Part shown: positions 44,603 through 53,020 of the stretch, one piece after another
Numbering within the stretch: the first letter of the stretch is position 1
How the letters are laid out: the number at the start of each line of letters is the position of its first letter
From: Roseiarcus sp963767245
GTDB lineage: Bacteria > Pseudomonadota > Alphaproteobacteria > Rhizobiales > Beijerinckiaceae
Direction: 5' to 3'
DNA: 64,000 bases
NCBI GenBank assembly: GCA_963767245.1
Contig: CAVYDG010000022.1
Location: 1 to 64,000 of the forward strand
Position numbers and translations under genes: made by a program
Notes under the pieces: generated by a model
The model's input: only the letters and a program-made list of their open reading frames with translations
Database searches by the model: none
What the model was told of the DNA's origin: nothing

Positions 44603-45781
44603 TCAGGCGGCTTGTTCGATTTCACCCCCCGCGCTCTGCGGCCCGGCGGACTTGGAAGCTCGACTTTGACCCTTCTGCAATTGGGCTTCGACCGTCTTCA
44701 ACGCGTCGATTTCATTTGACTTATGGACCGCCGCGATCTCACGCACCATCCGGTCGAGAGCCGCCTCATACAACTGTCGCTCCGAGTACGACTGCTCCGG
44801 CTGCGCCTCCGAACGATAGAGGTCGCGCACGACTTCCGCGATCGCGTTGATGTCGCCCGAATTGATTTTGGTCTCGTATTCCTGCGCCCGACGCGACCAC
44901 ATCGTGCGCTTGATGCGCGCGCGCCCCGTTAGAATTTCGAGCGAGCGCCTTGCGGTTTCGGTGTCGGATATCTTCCGCATTCCGACCCCCGAAACCTTCG
45001 AGGTCGGAACGCGCAACGTCAGCTTGTCCTTTGAGAAGCTGATGACGAACAGCTCAAGCCTGAAGCCCACCACTTCTTGCTCTTCGATCGCGACAATTTG
45101 GCCGACGCCGTGAGCCGGATAAACAACAAACTCGTTGAGCTTGAAACCCTGACGCTGGCCAGCGGTTCTAAGCGACTTGGCGGCCAACTCGTCCGACCCC
45201 CCGGGCTTTTGGACCTTGACCACCGTCGCTGGCGATTTCGCCATCGAAGCGGATTGGGTCGAGTTGGCAGGGATCTGAACGCTGTGCGCGGGACTTGGCG
45301 TCGGCGGGGCGATAGCCGTCGCGGCTTTGTCGAGCGCGGAGCGAGCCTCCCGTGCGGTCTGACTCTCCAACGCCAACTTCGCTTCCGCCTCTTTGGCCCG
45401 CACGCGAGCGCTCGAAACCGCCTTCGCGGTTGGGCTTTTCACGGGCTTGCTTGGTCTCTTGGACACCACCGGCTTCCTGGCGGAAGCGGCTTTTGCAAGC
45501 CTCTTCGCCGCGCCTCGCGTACGAGACGCAGCCGCAGCGGAGCTCTTCCGCTTTTCCCTGGAAGGTTTCGATGCGATGTTTTTCATCTTGGCCCGAATAG
45601 CTTTTGGCACAACTCGCGCGCTCGACGCCGGCTTGCGCTTGCCCACCCGGCTACGGACGCTGGACGACGACGCTTTCTTGGAGGCGCTCTTCGACGCCGT
45701 TTTCGCACTGGAGGCGGGCCTCACTTTCTTTGTCTTTGATTTTGTTGTCTTCTTCGACTTATTACGCGCCGCCATCGTCAT
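44603..45781 (-). CDS. CarD-family regulator with a long histone-like N-terminal tail
   Basis: 392 residues from ATG 45781 (45775 also possible). The C-terminal part from about residue 210, Q-G-F-K-L-N-E-F-V-V-Y-P-A-H-G-V-G, is the CarD/CdnL RNA polymerase-interacting domain, followed by the helical DNA-contact domain (R-R-S-L-E-I-L-T). The first 190 residues are a low-complexity K/A/S/R-rich tail (S-K-K-T-T-K-S-K-T-K-K-V, repeated K-P and S-A-A-A motifs), much like histone H1 and unlike the short alphaproteobacterial CdnL. It probably binds DNA non-specifically. Neighbour of fdxA, as in many Hyphomicrobiales. Confidence 0.92.
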   Translation of the reverse strand: MTMAARNKSKKTTKSKTKKVRPASSAKTASKSASKKASSSSVRSRVGKRKPASSARVVPKAIRAKMKNIASKPSREKRKSSAAAASRTRGAAKRLAKAASARKPVVSKRPSKPVKSPTAKAVSSARVRAKEAEAKLALESQTAREARSALDKAATAIAPPTPSPAHSVQIPANSTQSASMAKSPATVVKVQKPGGSDELAAKSLRTAGQRQGFKLNEFVVYPAHGVGQIVAIEEQEVVGFRLELFVISFSKDKLTLRVPTSKVSGVGMRKISDTETARRSLEILTGRARIKRTMWSRRAQEYETKINSGDINAIAEVVRDLYRSEAQPEQSYSERQLYEAALDRMVREIAAVHKSNEIDALKTVEAQLQKGQSRASKSAGPQSAGGEIEQAA

Positions 45782-46025
45782 ACTCTCCACGCGCGAAAGC
45801 TCGCGCACCGCCGAAAACCCATGCGCGAGCACCGCTCTCCAATACGGCGAGCGGGCTCTCCATCAACGAAACCACGCTTTGTCCGTTGACTCCTGTGGAC
45901 TTCCGCTCCACGATTAATTTGTCGTTTAGCACAAAATCGTCGAAAAATCAAAGAAGAAGATGAGCCCGCGCCCCCGACAGAGGTGGCGTATGGTTAAGAG
46001 CGCGTCGAAACGAGGACCCCCGGGC

Positions 46026-46364
46026 TCAGTCCCCGGGCCCGGGTTCGGGCGAGAAAAATTCGGTAAATTTATTCGGCCGACCGTCGAATTCCTTAGCATC
46101 GGGCGGCGGCTCCCTCTTGCTAGTTATGTTCGGCCAGGATTTTGCGTATTCCGAATTCAGCTTGAGCCAGAACGCGAGGTCCGGTTCGGTGTCGGGTTTG
46201 ATCGCCTCAGCAGGACATTCCGGCTCGCAGACCCCGCAATCGATGCACTCGTCCGGGTGGATCACGAGCATGTTGTCGCCCTCGTAGAAGCAATCAACAG
46301 GGCATACTTCGACGCAATCTAGATATTTGCACTTTATGCAGTTTTCTACAACTACATAGGTCAT
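46026..46364 (-). CDS. fdxA: 7Fe ferredoxin FdxA
   Basis: 112 residues from ATG 46364. Cluster ligands: E-N-C-I-K-C-K-Y-L-D-C-V-E-V-C-P at the N-terminus (3Fe-4S plus shared Cys) and C-I-D-C-G-V-C-E-P-E-C-P near residue 40 (4Fe-4S). The tail A-E-A-I-K-P-D-T-E-P-D and W-P-N-I-T is typical of FdxA of alphaproteobacteria. Small electron carrier in the cytosol. Lies between the helicase tail gene and carD, a conserved order. Confidence 0.95.
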   Translation of the reverse strand: MTYVVVENCIKCKYLDCVEVCPVDCFYEGDNMLVIHPDECIDCGVCEPECPAEAIKPDTEPDLAFWLKLNSEYAKSWPNITSKREPPPDAKEFDGRPNKFTEFFSPEPGPGD

Positions 46365-46490
46365 AACCAAGTCCTCATGCTCAACGCACAACTGGTAGGA
46401 TACACGCCCTGTTTCAGTTCGATCAAGTTCTGCTCGAGGTTGCTACAACGATCCTCGTGATTCAGCGCCCTGAACGACAGCGGGGCATCG

Positions 46491-48233
46491 TTAAGGGCGC
46501 TTGTTGGCTTGTCCTTCAAGCAGCGATCTCAGCTCGAGAAGCTTGGCGAACGGGGAGTTCGGGTCGACCTTCGCCCTAGGCTGGCGCTCTGACGCCGGAC
46601 GAGAAGGGGGCATATCACGACCGCTCGCCGGCTGGCGATATTTTTCGTCGGCGCGGACGCCTTCGCGCTGGTCCGCGCTCATAGACGGGGGCATGGCGAC
46701 GCGACCTCCGCTCTGCTGCGTCAGGCCCGGGGGCAGCTCCTCGCGCCCGCTTTTGTTTCGCGCTCTTCGGGCCACGCGAGCCGGGCTGGAGCGGCCATTG
46801 TGTCGGTTACCGACCGCTCCGTTCGTGGAATGTTCGCTTTTCAGAGCCGGATCGCGGTCTCGCCGGACCCTCTCGCCGATCCCGCGCCGAGAAAACGCGC
46901 CCCTGTCGGGCCTCCACACAACGATCATTTCGGAGTTTTGATCAACAGAGTCCGCTGCCGAGGCCGGAGGGGCCGCGCCAAGTTCGGTTACCGAGGCGCC
47001 GGTGCAGGATCGGTCGTCGGGAACATCCGGCTGCGCGATGGCCAAAGCGGTCGCGCCACCTGACAGCGCCGCGGGCGAGGCCGAACGGACGTCGACGCCC
47101 GTCCCCTCTTGGCCCCCAGTCGCCGGCCCGGCTTCGCGGTCTGCCGCAAGCGCGGGAATTTCGGTGAGGGACGGGGCCTTGCGCTCTTGAAGCGATCCGA
47201 CAGTCGATGGAGATGCGATAAACTCTGATCGCTTCATCTCGACGCTTCGGAAGCCCATCGAGCGCAGAATTGAAGCGAATTGCTCCCCCGCGCACCCTGT
47301 CAATGAGGTCATTTGGCCGCTGACGATGAATCCGTTCGACGTTCCGCGGCTATGAGGCCCAAGCTCGGCTCTGGCCTGGCCCTCCACGATTTCCCCGCGG
47401 ATGATCCCGGCCAGACGTTCGATGACGTCCACGCGCACAATTCGTTCACCGCATGGGCGATAGCCAGCGACGCGATAGCCCTCCCTAGAGATTGCGCTGT
47501 CGAACGAAAGGGAGGTCCGGCCCGACGATGCAACCTGGGCCAGCGCAGCCAGGAGCGGGCCGCCGTCGCCAGGCGCTTGCAAACTCCAGAGCTGAAGAGC
47601 CAGGGTCCTTGCCGCTGGCTTGATCGAGGCCAGCAGAAAAATGTAATAGGCGCCGAAACGTACCCCGTGCTTTCTAAGCTCCGCTCGCTCGTTTTGGGCA
47701 AGCGCCTTGATTTGCTCCCTGATCGGCTCGCGCTCCAAGATCCCGAGCGACCGGGCGAGTCTGCCGGCTAAATCACGGACGACTTCCGATCCTTCCTGGA
47801 GAGTTTCGAGGGCAAGGAGTGGACCGAGAACGCGCCGCGTCATTGCCGCAAGCCAAAGGTCAATACGCGTCTTTACAAGATCCTGCGCTGGAACTGGCAA
47901 GGCTTCATCAGCCAGGATTACAGCCCCGGGGGTAAGCACGCTTGGACCGGGCGAGAGTCTGGCGACCGGATCGCCCAACCATCGAATGACCCCATCGTTC
48001 GAAAGCACAATCGCGGAATCGACGGCATGATGAAAACGCGCCGCGCGGGTCTCCAATTCAAGCCTCAGAGCGCCGCGCCAGCCTTCGTCGTCGCCTGCGT
48101 TTTGCCCGCCGAGATGGCGATCGGGGTCGACAACCTGAAAGCCCTGAACGACAGAAAAGTCATGACGCGCCTGCGTCGGCGCCGCCAACGGGTCCTTCTC
48201 CCCGTCGCCAGGCCCTGCTTCGATCATCATCAA
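46491..48233 (-). CDS. C-terminal half of an alphaproteobacterial SUV3-like helicase, ATPase core absent
   Basis: 580 residues from ATG 48233. The part up to about residue 330 matches the region after the helicase core in the large helicase encoded beside fdxA in Hyphomicrobiales: L-S-N-D-G-V-I-R-W-L-G-D-P-V-A-R-L, A-V-I-L-A-D-E-A-L, L-W-L-A-A-M and L-R-K-H-G-V-R-F-G-A-Y-Y-I. The remainder is a disordered tail ending D-P-N-S-P-F-A-K-L. No Walker A, DEAD-box or motif VI is present, and only 180 bp separate it from the next gene, so the usual 450 N-terminal residues are missing. Either a truncated relic or a free C-terminal protein. The S4-domain gene often found next to it is not seen. Confidence 0.7.
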   Translation of the reverse strand: MMMIEAGPGDGEKDPLAAPTQARHDFSVVQGFQVVDPDRHLGGQNAGDDEGWRGALRLELETRAARFHHAVDSAIVLSNDGVIRWLGDPVARLSPGPSVLTPGAVILADEALPVPAQDLVKTRIDLWLAAMTRRVLGPLLALETLQEGSEVVRDLAGRLARSLGILEREPIREQIKALAQNERAELRKHGVRFGAYYIFLLASIKPAARTLALQLWSLQAPGDGGPLLAALAQVASSGRTSLSFDSAISREGYRVAGYRPCGERIVRVDVIERLAGIIRGEIVEGQARAELGPHSRGTSNGFIVSGQMTSLTGCAGEQFASILRSMGFRSVEMKRSEFIASPSTVGSLQERKAPSLTEIPALAADREAGPATGGQEGTGVDVRSASPAALSGGATALAIAQPDVPDDRSCTGASVTELGAAPPASAADSVDQNSEMIVVWRPDRGAFSRRGIGERVRRDRDPALKSEHSTNGAVGNRHNGRSSPARVARRARNKSGREELPPGLTQQSGGRVAMPPSMSADQREGVRADEKYRQPASGRDMPPSRPASERQPRAKVDPNSPFAKLLELRSLLEGQANKRP

Positions 48234-48412
48234 GTCCTCGATCGTCGGCCAATGGCAACCGAATTCAGGCCGAATCTGTTACTCTACCGGCGCCCGAGCG
48301 CCAATTCACTGGACACACAACGCTTCTTCAGACGACAGGTCCGTCGCCGTCAGGCCGGCGACGACAAGATCGATCGTTTCATGGATCATCGAACAGTCTC
48401 ACGCCGGTCAGA

Positions 48413-49276
48413 CTAAAGGCGGGTGATAAGACTTGACGTATCCCAACGGCCGCCCCCTTTCGCCTGGACCTCACCATAGAACTGATCCACCAGCGCCGTC
48501 ACCGGCAACGAAGCGCCGCTGCGCCGCGCCTCATCGAGACAAATCCCCAAATCCTTCCGCATCCACTCCACTGCGAAGCCAAAATTGAATTCGCCCGCTA
48601 TCATTGTTTTGTGCCGGTTGTCCATCTGCCACGACTGGGCCGCTCCCTTCGAAATCACATCGACGACCCGCTGCTGATCAAGTCCGGCAGCCCGCGCGAA
48701 ACGCAGCCCTTCCGACAGCGCCTGAACCAATCCGGCGATGCATATTTGGTTGACCATCTTCGTGAGTTGTCCGGCGCCCGAGGGCCCCATAAGGCCGCAA
48801 AAACGAGAATATGCCGAGATTGCGGGCTCGACACGCCCATAGTCTTCGCTATCCCCGCCGCACATCACGGTGAGCTGGCCGCTTTCTGCTCCGGCCTGGC
48901 CGCCGGAAACCGGCGCATCGACGAAGCCGAATTTCCGCCCTCTGGCCTCGCGGTCGAGCTCCCGGGCGACGTTCGCCGACGCAGTCGTATGGTCGACAAA
49001 GACGGCGCCCGGTCGCATGCCGGCGAACGCGCCCTCTACGCCTATCGTCACCGCCCTCAGATCGCTATCGTTGCCGACACAGGCGAAGACGATGTCGCAT
49101 CCAACTACCGCGGCGCGTGGGGTCGAGGCGCTTGCGCCGCCGAATTTTTCAACCCACCTTGCGGCTGTCGCCGCCGTTCGATTGTAAACGACGACCTCGT
49201 GTCCGCCACGGACCTTCAGATGCCCGGCGACCGGAAAACCCATCACCCCCAGGCCCAAAAACGCAACCTTGCTCAA
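48413..49276 (-). CDS. 3-hydroxyisobutyrate dehydrogenase-family (beta-hydroxyacid) dehydrogenase
   Basis: 287 residues. Rossmann motif F-L-G-L-G-V-M-G at the start, the substrate loop D-A-P-V-S-G-G-Q-A-G-A near residue 118, and catalytic Lys in G-Q-L-T-K-M-V-N-Q near 170. N-R-T after the second strand suggests preference for NADP over NAD. Oxidises or reduces a small beta-hydroxyacid such as tartronate semialdehyde, hydroxyisobutyrate or succinic semialdehyde. Sits upstream of the helicase tail on the same strand with no clear functional partner. Confidence 0.9.
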   Translation of the reverse strand: MSKVAFLGLGVMGFPVAGHLKVRGGHEVVVYNRTAATAARWVEKFGGASASTPRAAVVGCDIVFACVGNDSDLRAVTIGVEGAFAGMRPGAVFVDHTTASANVARELDREARGRKFGFVDAPVSGGQAGAESGQLTVMCGGDSEDYGRVEPAISAYSRFCGLMGPSGAGQLTKMVNQICIAGLVQALSEGLRFARAAGLDQQRVVDVISKGAAQSWQMDNRHKTMIAGEFNFGFAVEWMRKDLGICLDEARRSGASLPVTALVDQFYGEVQAKGGGRWDTSSLITRL

Positions 49277-49336
49277 TTCCCGCCTCCGATCATGGTTGTT
49301 CGAACCCGCCCGCAGGGCAACGTTCCGCTCGATCGT

Positions 49337-50905
49337 TCAGGCTAACGCCCGATCTTCGTAGTCTGCGGGCGAAGTCTCGTCGCGGGCGCGCGAGCGCAGC
49401 GCCAATGAAAGCGCTGCCGAAAGGAGCGCGTTGACAGCGACGGCGGTCAGGCCGTTGTACGCGGCGAAGCCGAGGCCGAGATCGACGTTCCCGACGAAGG
49501 GTATGTCCCAGTTGAGCGCATGCACGGGGACCCACGCAGTCCCATTCCACGAAAGGGCGGTGCCAACGATCATCCCCGCCACCCAGCCGACCAACAGCGC
49601 CCAGCCGTTGAACCAGCGGGTGAAGAGCCCGAAGATCACAGCCGGGAAGATCTGCACCATCCAGACGCCGCCGAGCAATTGAAGGTCGAGGGCGAACCGC
49701 GTCGGCACGAAGAAGATCACAAGCAGCGCGCCGACTTTCACCACAAGCGAAGCGAGCTTGGCGAGAAACAACTCTTCTTGCGGCGTCATTTCCCGGCGAA
49801 CGAACGGCTTCCAAATGTTGCGGGTAAAGGTATTGGCGGCGCCGATCGACATGACAGCCGCAGGCACCAGCGCGCCGAGCGCAATCGCGGCGAAACAGAA
49901 CCCGGCAAACCAGTTCGGGAACGCCCAAAGCACAAGCTGCGGCACCGCATCCTGCGGCGTTTCGACTTTGACGCCGGCGGCGATCGCCATCAGTCCGAGC
50001 AGGGCGATGAGTCCGAGCACGAAGGAATAGGCGGGCAGCGTCATGGTGTTGAAGCGGATTGCACGGCCGCTGGACGCCGACAGCGTGCCGGTCAACGCAT
50101 GCGGATACATGAACAGCGCCATCGCCGAGCCGATGGCGAGGGTGATGTAAGGACCGACCTGCTGGGGTTGCAGCGTGAGGCCCGCCGCGAGCTTCGGATT
50201 TGCCGCGACCCTAGCCTCAAACGCCCGGCCGGCGGCGTCGAAAATGGCGCCGAAGCCGCCGAGCTCATAGGGAATGACGATGATCGCCGCGATGATGAAG
50301 ATGTAAATCATCGTGTCCTTGACGAATGCGATCATCGCTGGCGCGCGCAAGCCGCTCTTGTAAGTGAAGAGCGCTAGTATCACGAACGCGATGGTAATCG
50401 GCGCGTGCGCCATAATCCCTTGGCCGGCGAAGCCCAGCGCCAGGATGACTTTCTCCAAACCGACAAGCTGCAGCGCGATGTAGGGCATCGTCGCCAGGAT
50501 CCCGGTCAGCGCGACCGCGAGCTCCAGTCCCCTGTGACCGTAACGGCCGAGCACAAAATCCGCAGCAGTCAGGTATCCATGTTTTTCAGACACCGCCCAC
50601 AGCCGCGGCAACGTCAAATACAAGAAGGGATAGATGATAATGGTATACGGCACCGCGAAGAACCCGTAGGCGCCGATGGCGAAAACCACCGCAGGAATCG
50701 CGATGACTGTGTAGGCGGTGTAAAGGTCGCCCCCGAGCAGGAACCAGGTGATCCAGCGGCCGAAGCGCCTGCCGCCGAGACCCCATTCGGCGATGTGATC
50801 GAGATCGGCCGCCTTCCAGCGCGCCGCGACGAAGCCGAGCACCGACACCAGCACAAAAAAGAATACGAAAACGGCCGTCGCAACGACGTTGAGATGGTCG
50901 AACAT
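49337..50905 (-). CDS. Sodium/solute symporter (SSS family)
   Basis: 522 residues with about 13 membrane helices. N-terminal part F-L-L-G-G-D-L-Y-T-A-Y-T, then the SSS-type Q-L-V-G-L-E-K in helix 4 and G-A-N-T-F-T-R-N near 350. Takes up a carboxylate or similar solute with Na+ across the inner membrane. The start follows the stop of a DUF3311 gene by two bases; this pair is a recurring transporter module, so the small protein is presumably a subunit. Substrate not readable. Confidence 0.9.
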   Translation of the reverse strand: MFDHLNVVATAVFVFFFVLVSVLGFVAARWKAADLDHIAEWGLGGRRFGRWITWFLLGGDLYTAYTVIAIPAVVFAIGAYGFFAVPYTIIIYPFLYLTLPRLWAVSEKHGYLTAADFVLGRYGHRGLELAVALTGILATMPYIALQLVGLEKVILALGFAGQGIMAHAPITIAFVILALFTYKSGLRAPAMIAFVKDTMIYIFIIAAIIVIPYELGGFGAIFDAAGRAFEARVAANPKLAAGLTLQPQQVGPYITLAIGSAMALFMYPHALTGTLSASSGRAIRFNTMTLPAYSFVLGLIALLGLMAIAAGVKVETPQDAVPQLVLWAFPNWFAGFCFAAIALGALVPAAVMSIGAANTFTRNIWKPFVRREMTPQEELFLAKLASLVVKVGALLVIFFVPTRFALDLQLLGGVWMVQIFPAVIFGLFTRWFNGWALLVGWVAGMIVGTALSWNGTAWVPVHALNWDIPFVGNVDLGLGFAAYNGLTAVAVNALLSAALSLALRSRARDETSPADYEDRALA

Positions 50906-50907
50906 CG

Positions 50908-51078
50908 CTACTCTCTCCCAATCCTATCCGCGGCGACAATTGCGAGCGCGGAGACTGGAATGAGGAGCAGCTGAAACCAGTAAAAAAATGGAATGCCGAA
51001 CAGAACAGGCGGGATGGAATTGTAGAGCGGGACGCACAACGCGAGAACACACGGCGCAAGCAAAAGAATCAGCTTCAT
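50908..51078 (-). CDS. DUF3311 small membrane protein, symporter partner
   Basis: 56 residues from ATG 51078 (M-K-L-I-L-L-L-A-P-C-V). Two membrane helices, with the family's P-L-Y-N-S-I-P-P-V-L-F-G-I-P-F-F-Y-W-F at the turn. An earlier in-frame start at 51123 adds a charged leader unlike the family, so the shorter form is chosen. Always found next to SSS-type symporters, as here (2-bp gap). Confidence 0.9.
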   Translation of the reverse strand: MKLILLLAPCVLALCVPLYNSIPPVLFGIPFFYWFQLLLIPVSALAIVAADRIGRE

Positions 51079-51262
51079 GTTTCCCCCCGAGAGCGCGCGT
51101 GCCCGCCATGACGCCGCCAACATGATGTCTTCGCTCGGTCTATCGAACTTTGACCGCCCGGTCGAGAGCCCGACCCGACCTCACACCGCGCGGCTAATTG
51201 ACGCCGGTCTGGTCTGCTCGTCCAGCTTTCGCAAATTGGGGCGTCGTGCTAACGACCCGCGA

Positions 51263-52087
51263 ATGACCGCCCGCCTCGATTTGTGCTTCCAGCGTCTTGC
51301 CTCGGACCATCGGGCCGCACTCGTGACTTACGTTATGGCCGGCGACCCGGACCCTGAGACGTCGTCGGCAATCCTTGCGGCCTTGCCGGCGGCGGGAGCA
51401 GACGTGGTGGAGCTTGGCGTCCCCTTTACTGACCCGGTCGCGGATGGTCCTGCAATCCAGGCCGCGGGTCTCCGGGCGCTCGATGCTCATCAAACGCTGC
51501 AGGGGACGCTCGAGATGGCGAAGAGCTTCCGCGCGACGGCTCCGGACACGCCTCTCATCTTGATGGGCTATTACAACCCAATTTATGCCTACGGGGTGGA
51601 GACGTTCCTGACCGACGCCAGAGAGGCCGGCGTCGACGGACTGATCGTCGTCGATTGCCCGCCAGAGGAAGATGACGAGGTTTGCCTGCCCGCTCGCCGC
51701 GCCGGCCTCGCCTTCATCCGGCTGATCGCTCCAACGACCGACGAACGCCGATTGCCGATCGTTCTGAGCAACGCCACCGGCTTCGTCTACTTTGTTTCGA
51801 TTACCGGAGTGACCGGGTCCGCGGCGCCGGACGCCGGACTGGTGCGTGAGGCAGTGGCCAGACTGAAGCGGCATACAAAGTTGCCGGTCGTGGTCGGGTT
51901 CGGGGTTAAGAACGCCGACAGCGCGGCCGCGATCGCGGAAGCCGCCGACGGCGTGGTGGTCGGTTCGGCGCTTGTCGATGCGGTCAGAGTGTCGCTGACC
52001 GGCGGGACCGCGTCTCCGTCGACCGTCGGCGCCGTGACCGGGCTGGTGGAAACGCTCGCGCGAGGTCTGCGGGCGGTCCCAAAGTAA
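51263..52087 (+). CDS. trpA: Tryptophan synthase alpha chain
   Basis: 274 residues from ATG 51263; the open frame extends upstream only through the divergent promoter region. Catalytic Glu and Asp in V-E-L-G-V-P-F-T-D-P-V-A-D-G-P, substrate loop G-Y-Y-N-P-I, phosphate-binding V-V-G-F-G-V and G-S-A-L-V. Cleaves indole-glycerol phosphate to indole, which passes to TrpB. Unusually trpB and trpF are not upstream: the divergent symporter unit occupies that place. accD follows 45 bp downstream, the normal alphaproteobacterial order. Confidence 0.95.
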   Translation: MTARLDLCFQRLASDHRAALVTYVMAGDPDPETSSAILAALPAAGADVVELGVPFTDPVADGPAIQAAGLRALDAHQTLQGTLEMAKSFRATAPDTPLILMGYYNPIYAYGVETFLTDAREAGVDGLIVVDCPPEEDDEVCLPARRAGLAFIRLIAPTTDERRLPIVLSNATGFVYFVSITGVTGSAAPDAGLVREAVARLKRHTKLPVVVGFGVKNADSAAAIAEAADGVVVGSALVDAVRVSLTGGTASPSTVGAVTGLVETLARGLRAVPK

Positions 52088-52132
52088 CCTTTGTTCGCAA
52101 ACTGGCGACCCGATCGCCGGAGACGAGACGCC

Positions 52133-52996
52133 ATGAATTGGATCTCCAACGTCGTACCCCCGAAGATACGTTCGCTATTGCGTCGCGACACGCCGGAAAA
52201 TCTTTGGGTCAAATGCCCGGAAAGCGGACAGCTGGTCTTCCACAAGGATCTCGAAGCCAATCTGATGGTGGTCCCGGGTTCGGGCTATCACATGCCGATC
52301 AGCCCTAAAGCCCGTCTATCATCGCTGTTCGACGACGGGGCCTACGAGGAACTTGTCCCGCCGGACACGCCCTCCGATCCTTTGAAGTTTCGAGACATCA
52401 AACGTTACGTCGACCGCTTGCGGGAAAACCGCGCCAAGGCGGGCGCGGCCGACGCCGTCACCGTCGCGTTCGGCAAGCTTGAGCGGCAAGCCGTGACCGT
52501 CGCCGTGCAGGACTTCGCCTTTCAGGGCGGAACCCTCGGCCTGGCCGCGGGGGAAACGATCGTCGCCGGCATCTTCGCGGCCATCGAGCGACGGACCCCG
52601 TTCGTGATCTTCACCACCTCAGGAGGCGCGAGAATGCAGGAGGGGATGTTTGCGCTCATGCAGATGGCGCGCACCACGGTCGCTGTTCGGCGCCTGCGCG
52701 CCGCGAGGCTCCCCTACATTGTCGTCCTTGCCAATCCAACCACCGGGGGCGTGACGGCCTCCTACGCGATGCTCGGCGATGTGCACATCGCCGAACCCGG
52801 AGCGGTGATCGGCTTCGCCGGCGCCCGGGTAATCGAGCAGACAATTCGAGAGCGGCTCCCGGAAGGCTTCCAGCGAGCGGAATACTTGCGCGCCCACGGA
52901 ATGGTCGATCTCGTCGTGTCGCGGCCGCAGCAGCGGGAGACCCTAGCCCGTCTCTGCAGGCTGCTTGCCCGCGCCCCAACTGCCGAGGCGGCGTGA
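52133..52996 (+). CDS. accD: Acetyl-CoA carboxylase carboxyltransferase beta subunit
   Basis: 287 residues from ATG 52133. N-terminus N-L-W-V-K-C-P-E-S-G-Q keeps only one of the four zinc-ribbon cysteines, a feature of many alphaproteobacterial AccD proteins. Carboxyltransferase core: S-G-G-A-R-M-Q-E-G (oxyanion) and P-T-T-G-G-V-T-A-S-Y-A. With AccA it transfers carboxyl from biotin to acetyl-CoA, the first step of fatty-acid synthesis. The folC gene that usually follows is absent; a converging glycosyltransferase gene is there instead. Confidence 0.95.
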   Translation: MNWISNVVPPKIRSLLRRDTPENLWVKCPESGQLVFHKDLEANLMVVPGSGYHMPISPKARLSSLFDDGAYEELVPPDTPSDPLKFRDIKRYVDRLRENRAKAGAADAVTVAFGKLERQAVTVAVQDFAFQGGTLGLAAGETIVAGIFAAIERRTPFVIFTTSGGARMQEGMFALMQMARTTVAVRRLRAARLPYIVVLANPTTGGVTASYAMLGDVHIAEPGAVIGFAGARVIEQTIRERLPEGFQRAEYLRAHGMVDLVVSRPQQRETLARLCRLLARAPTAEAA

Positions 52997-53020
52997 TCAA
53001 TCGGTCCTCCTCGTGCGGCC

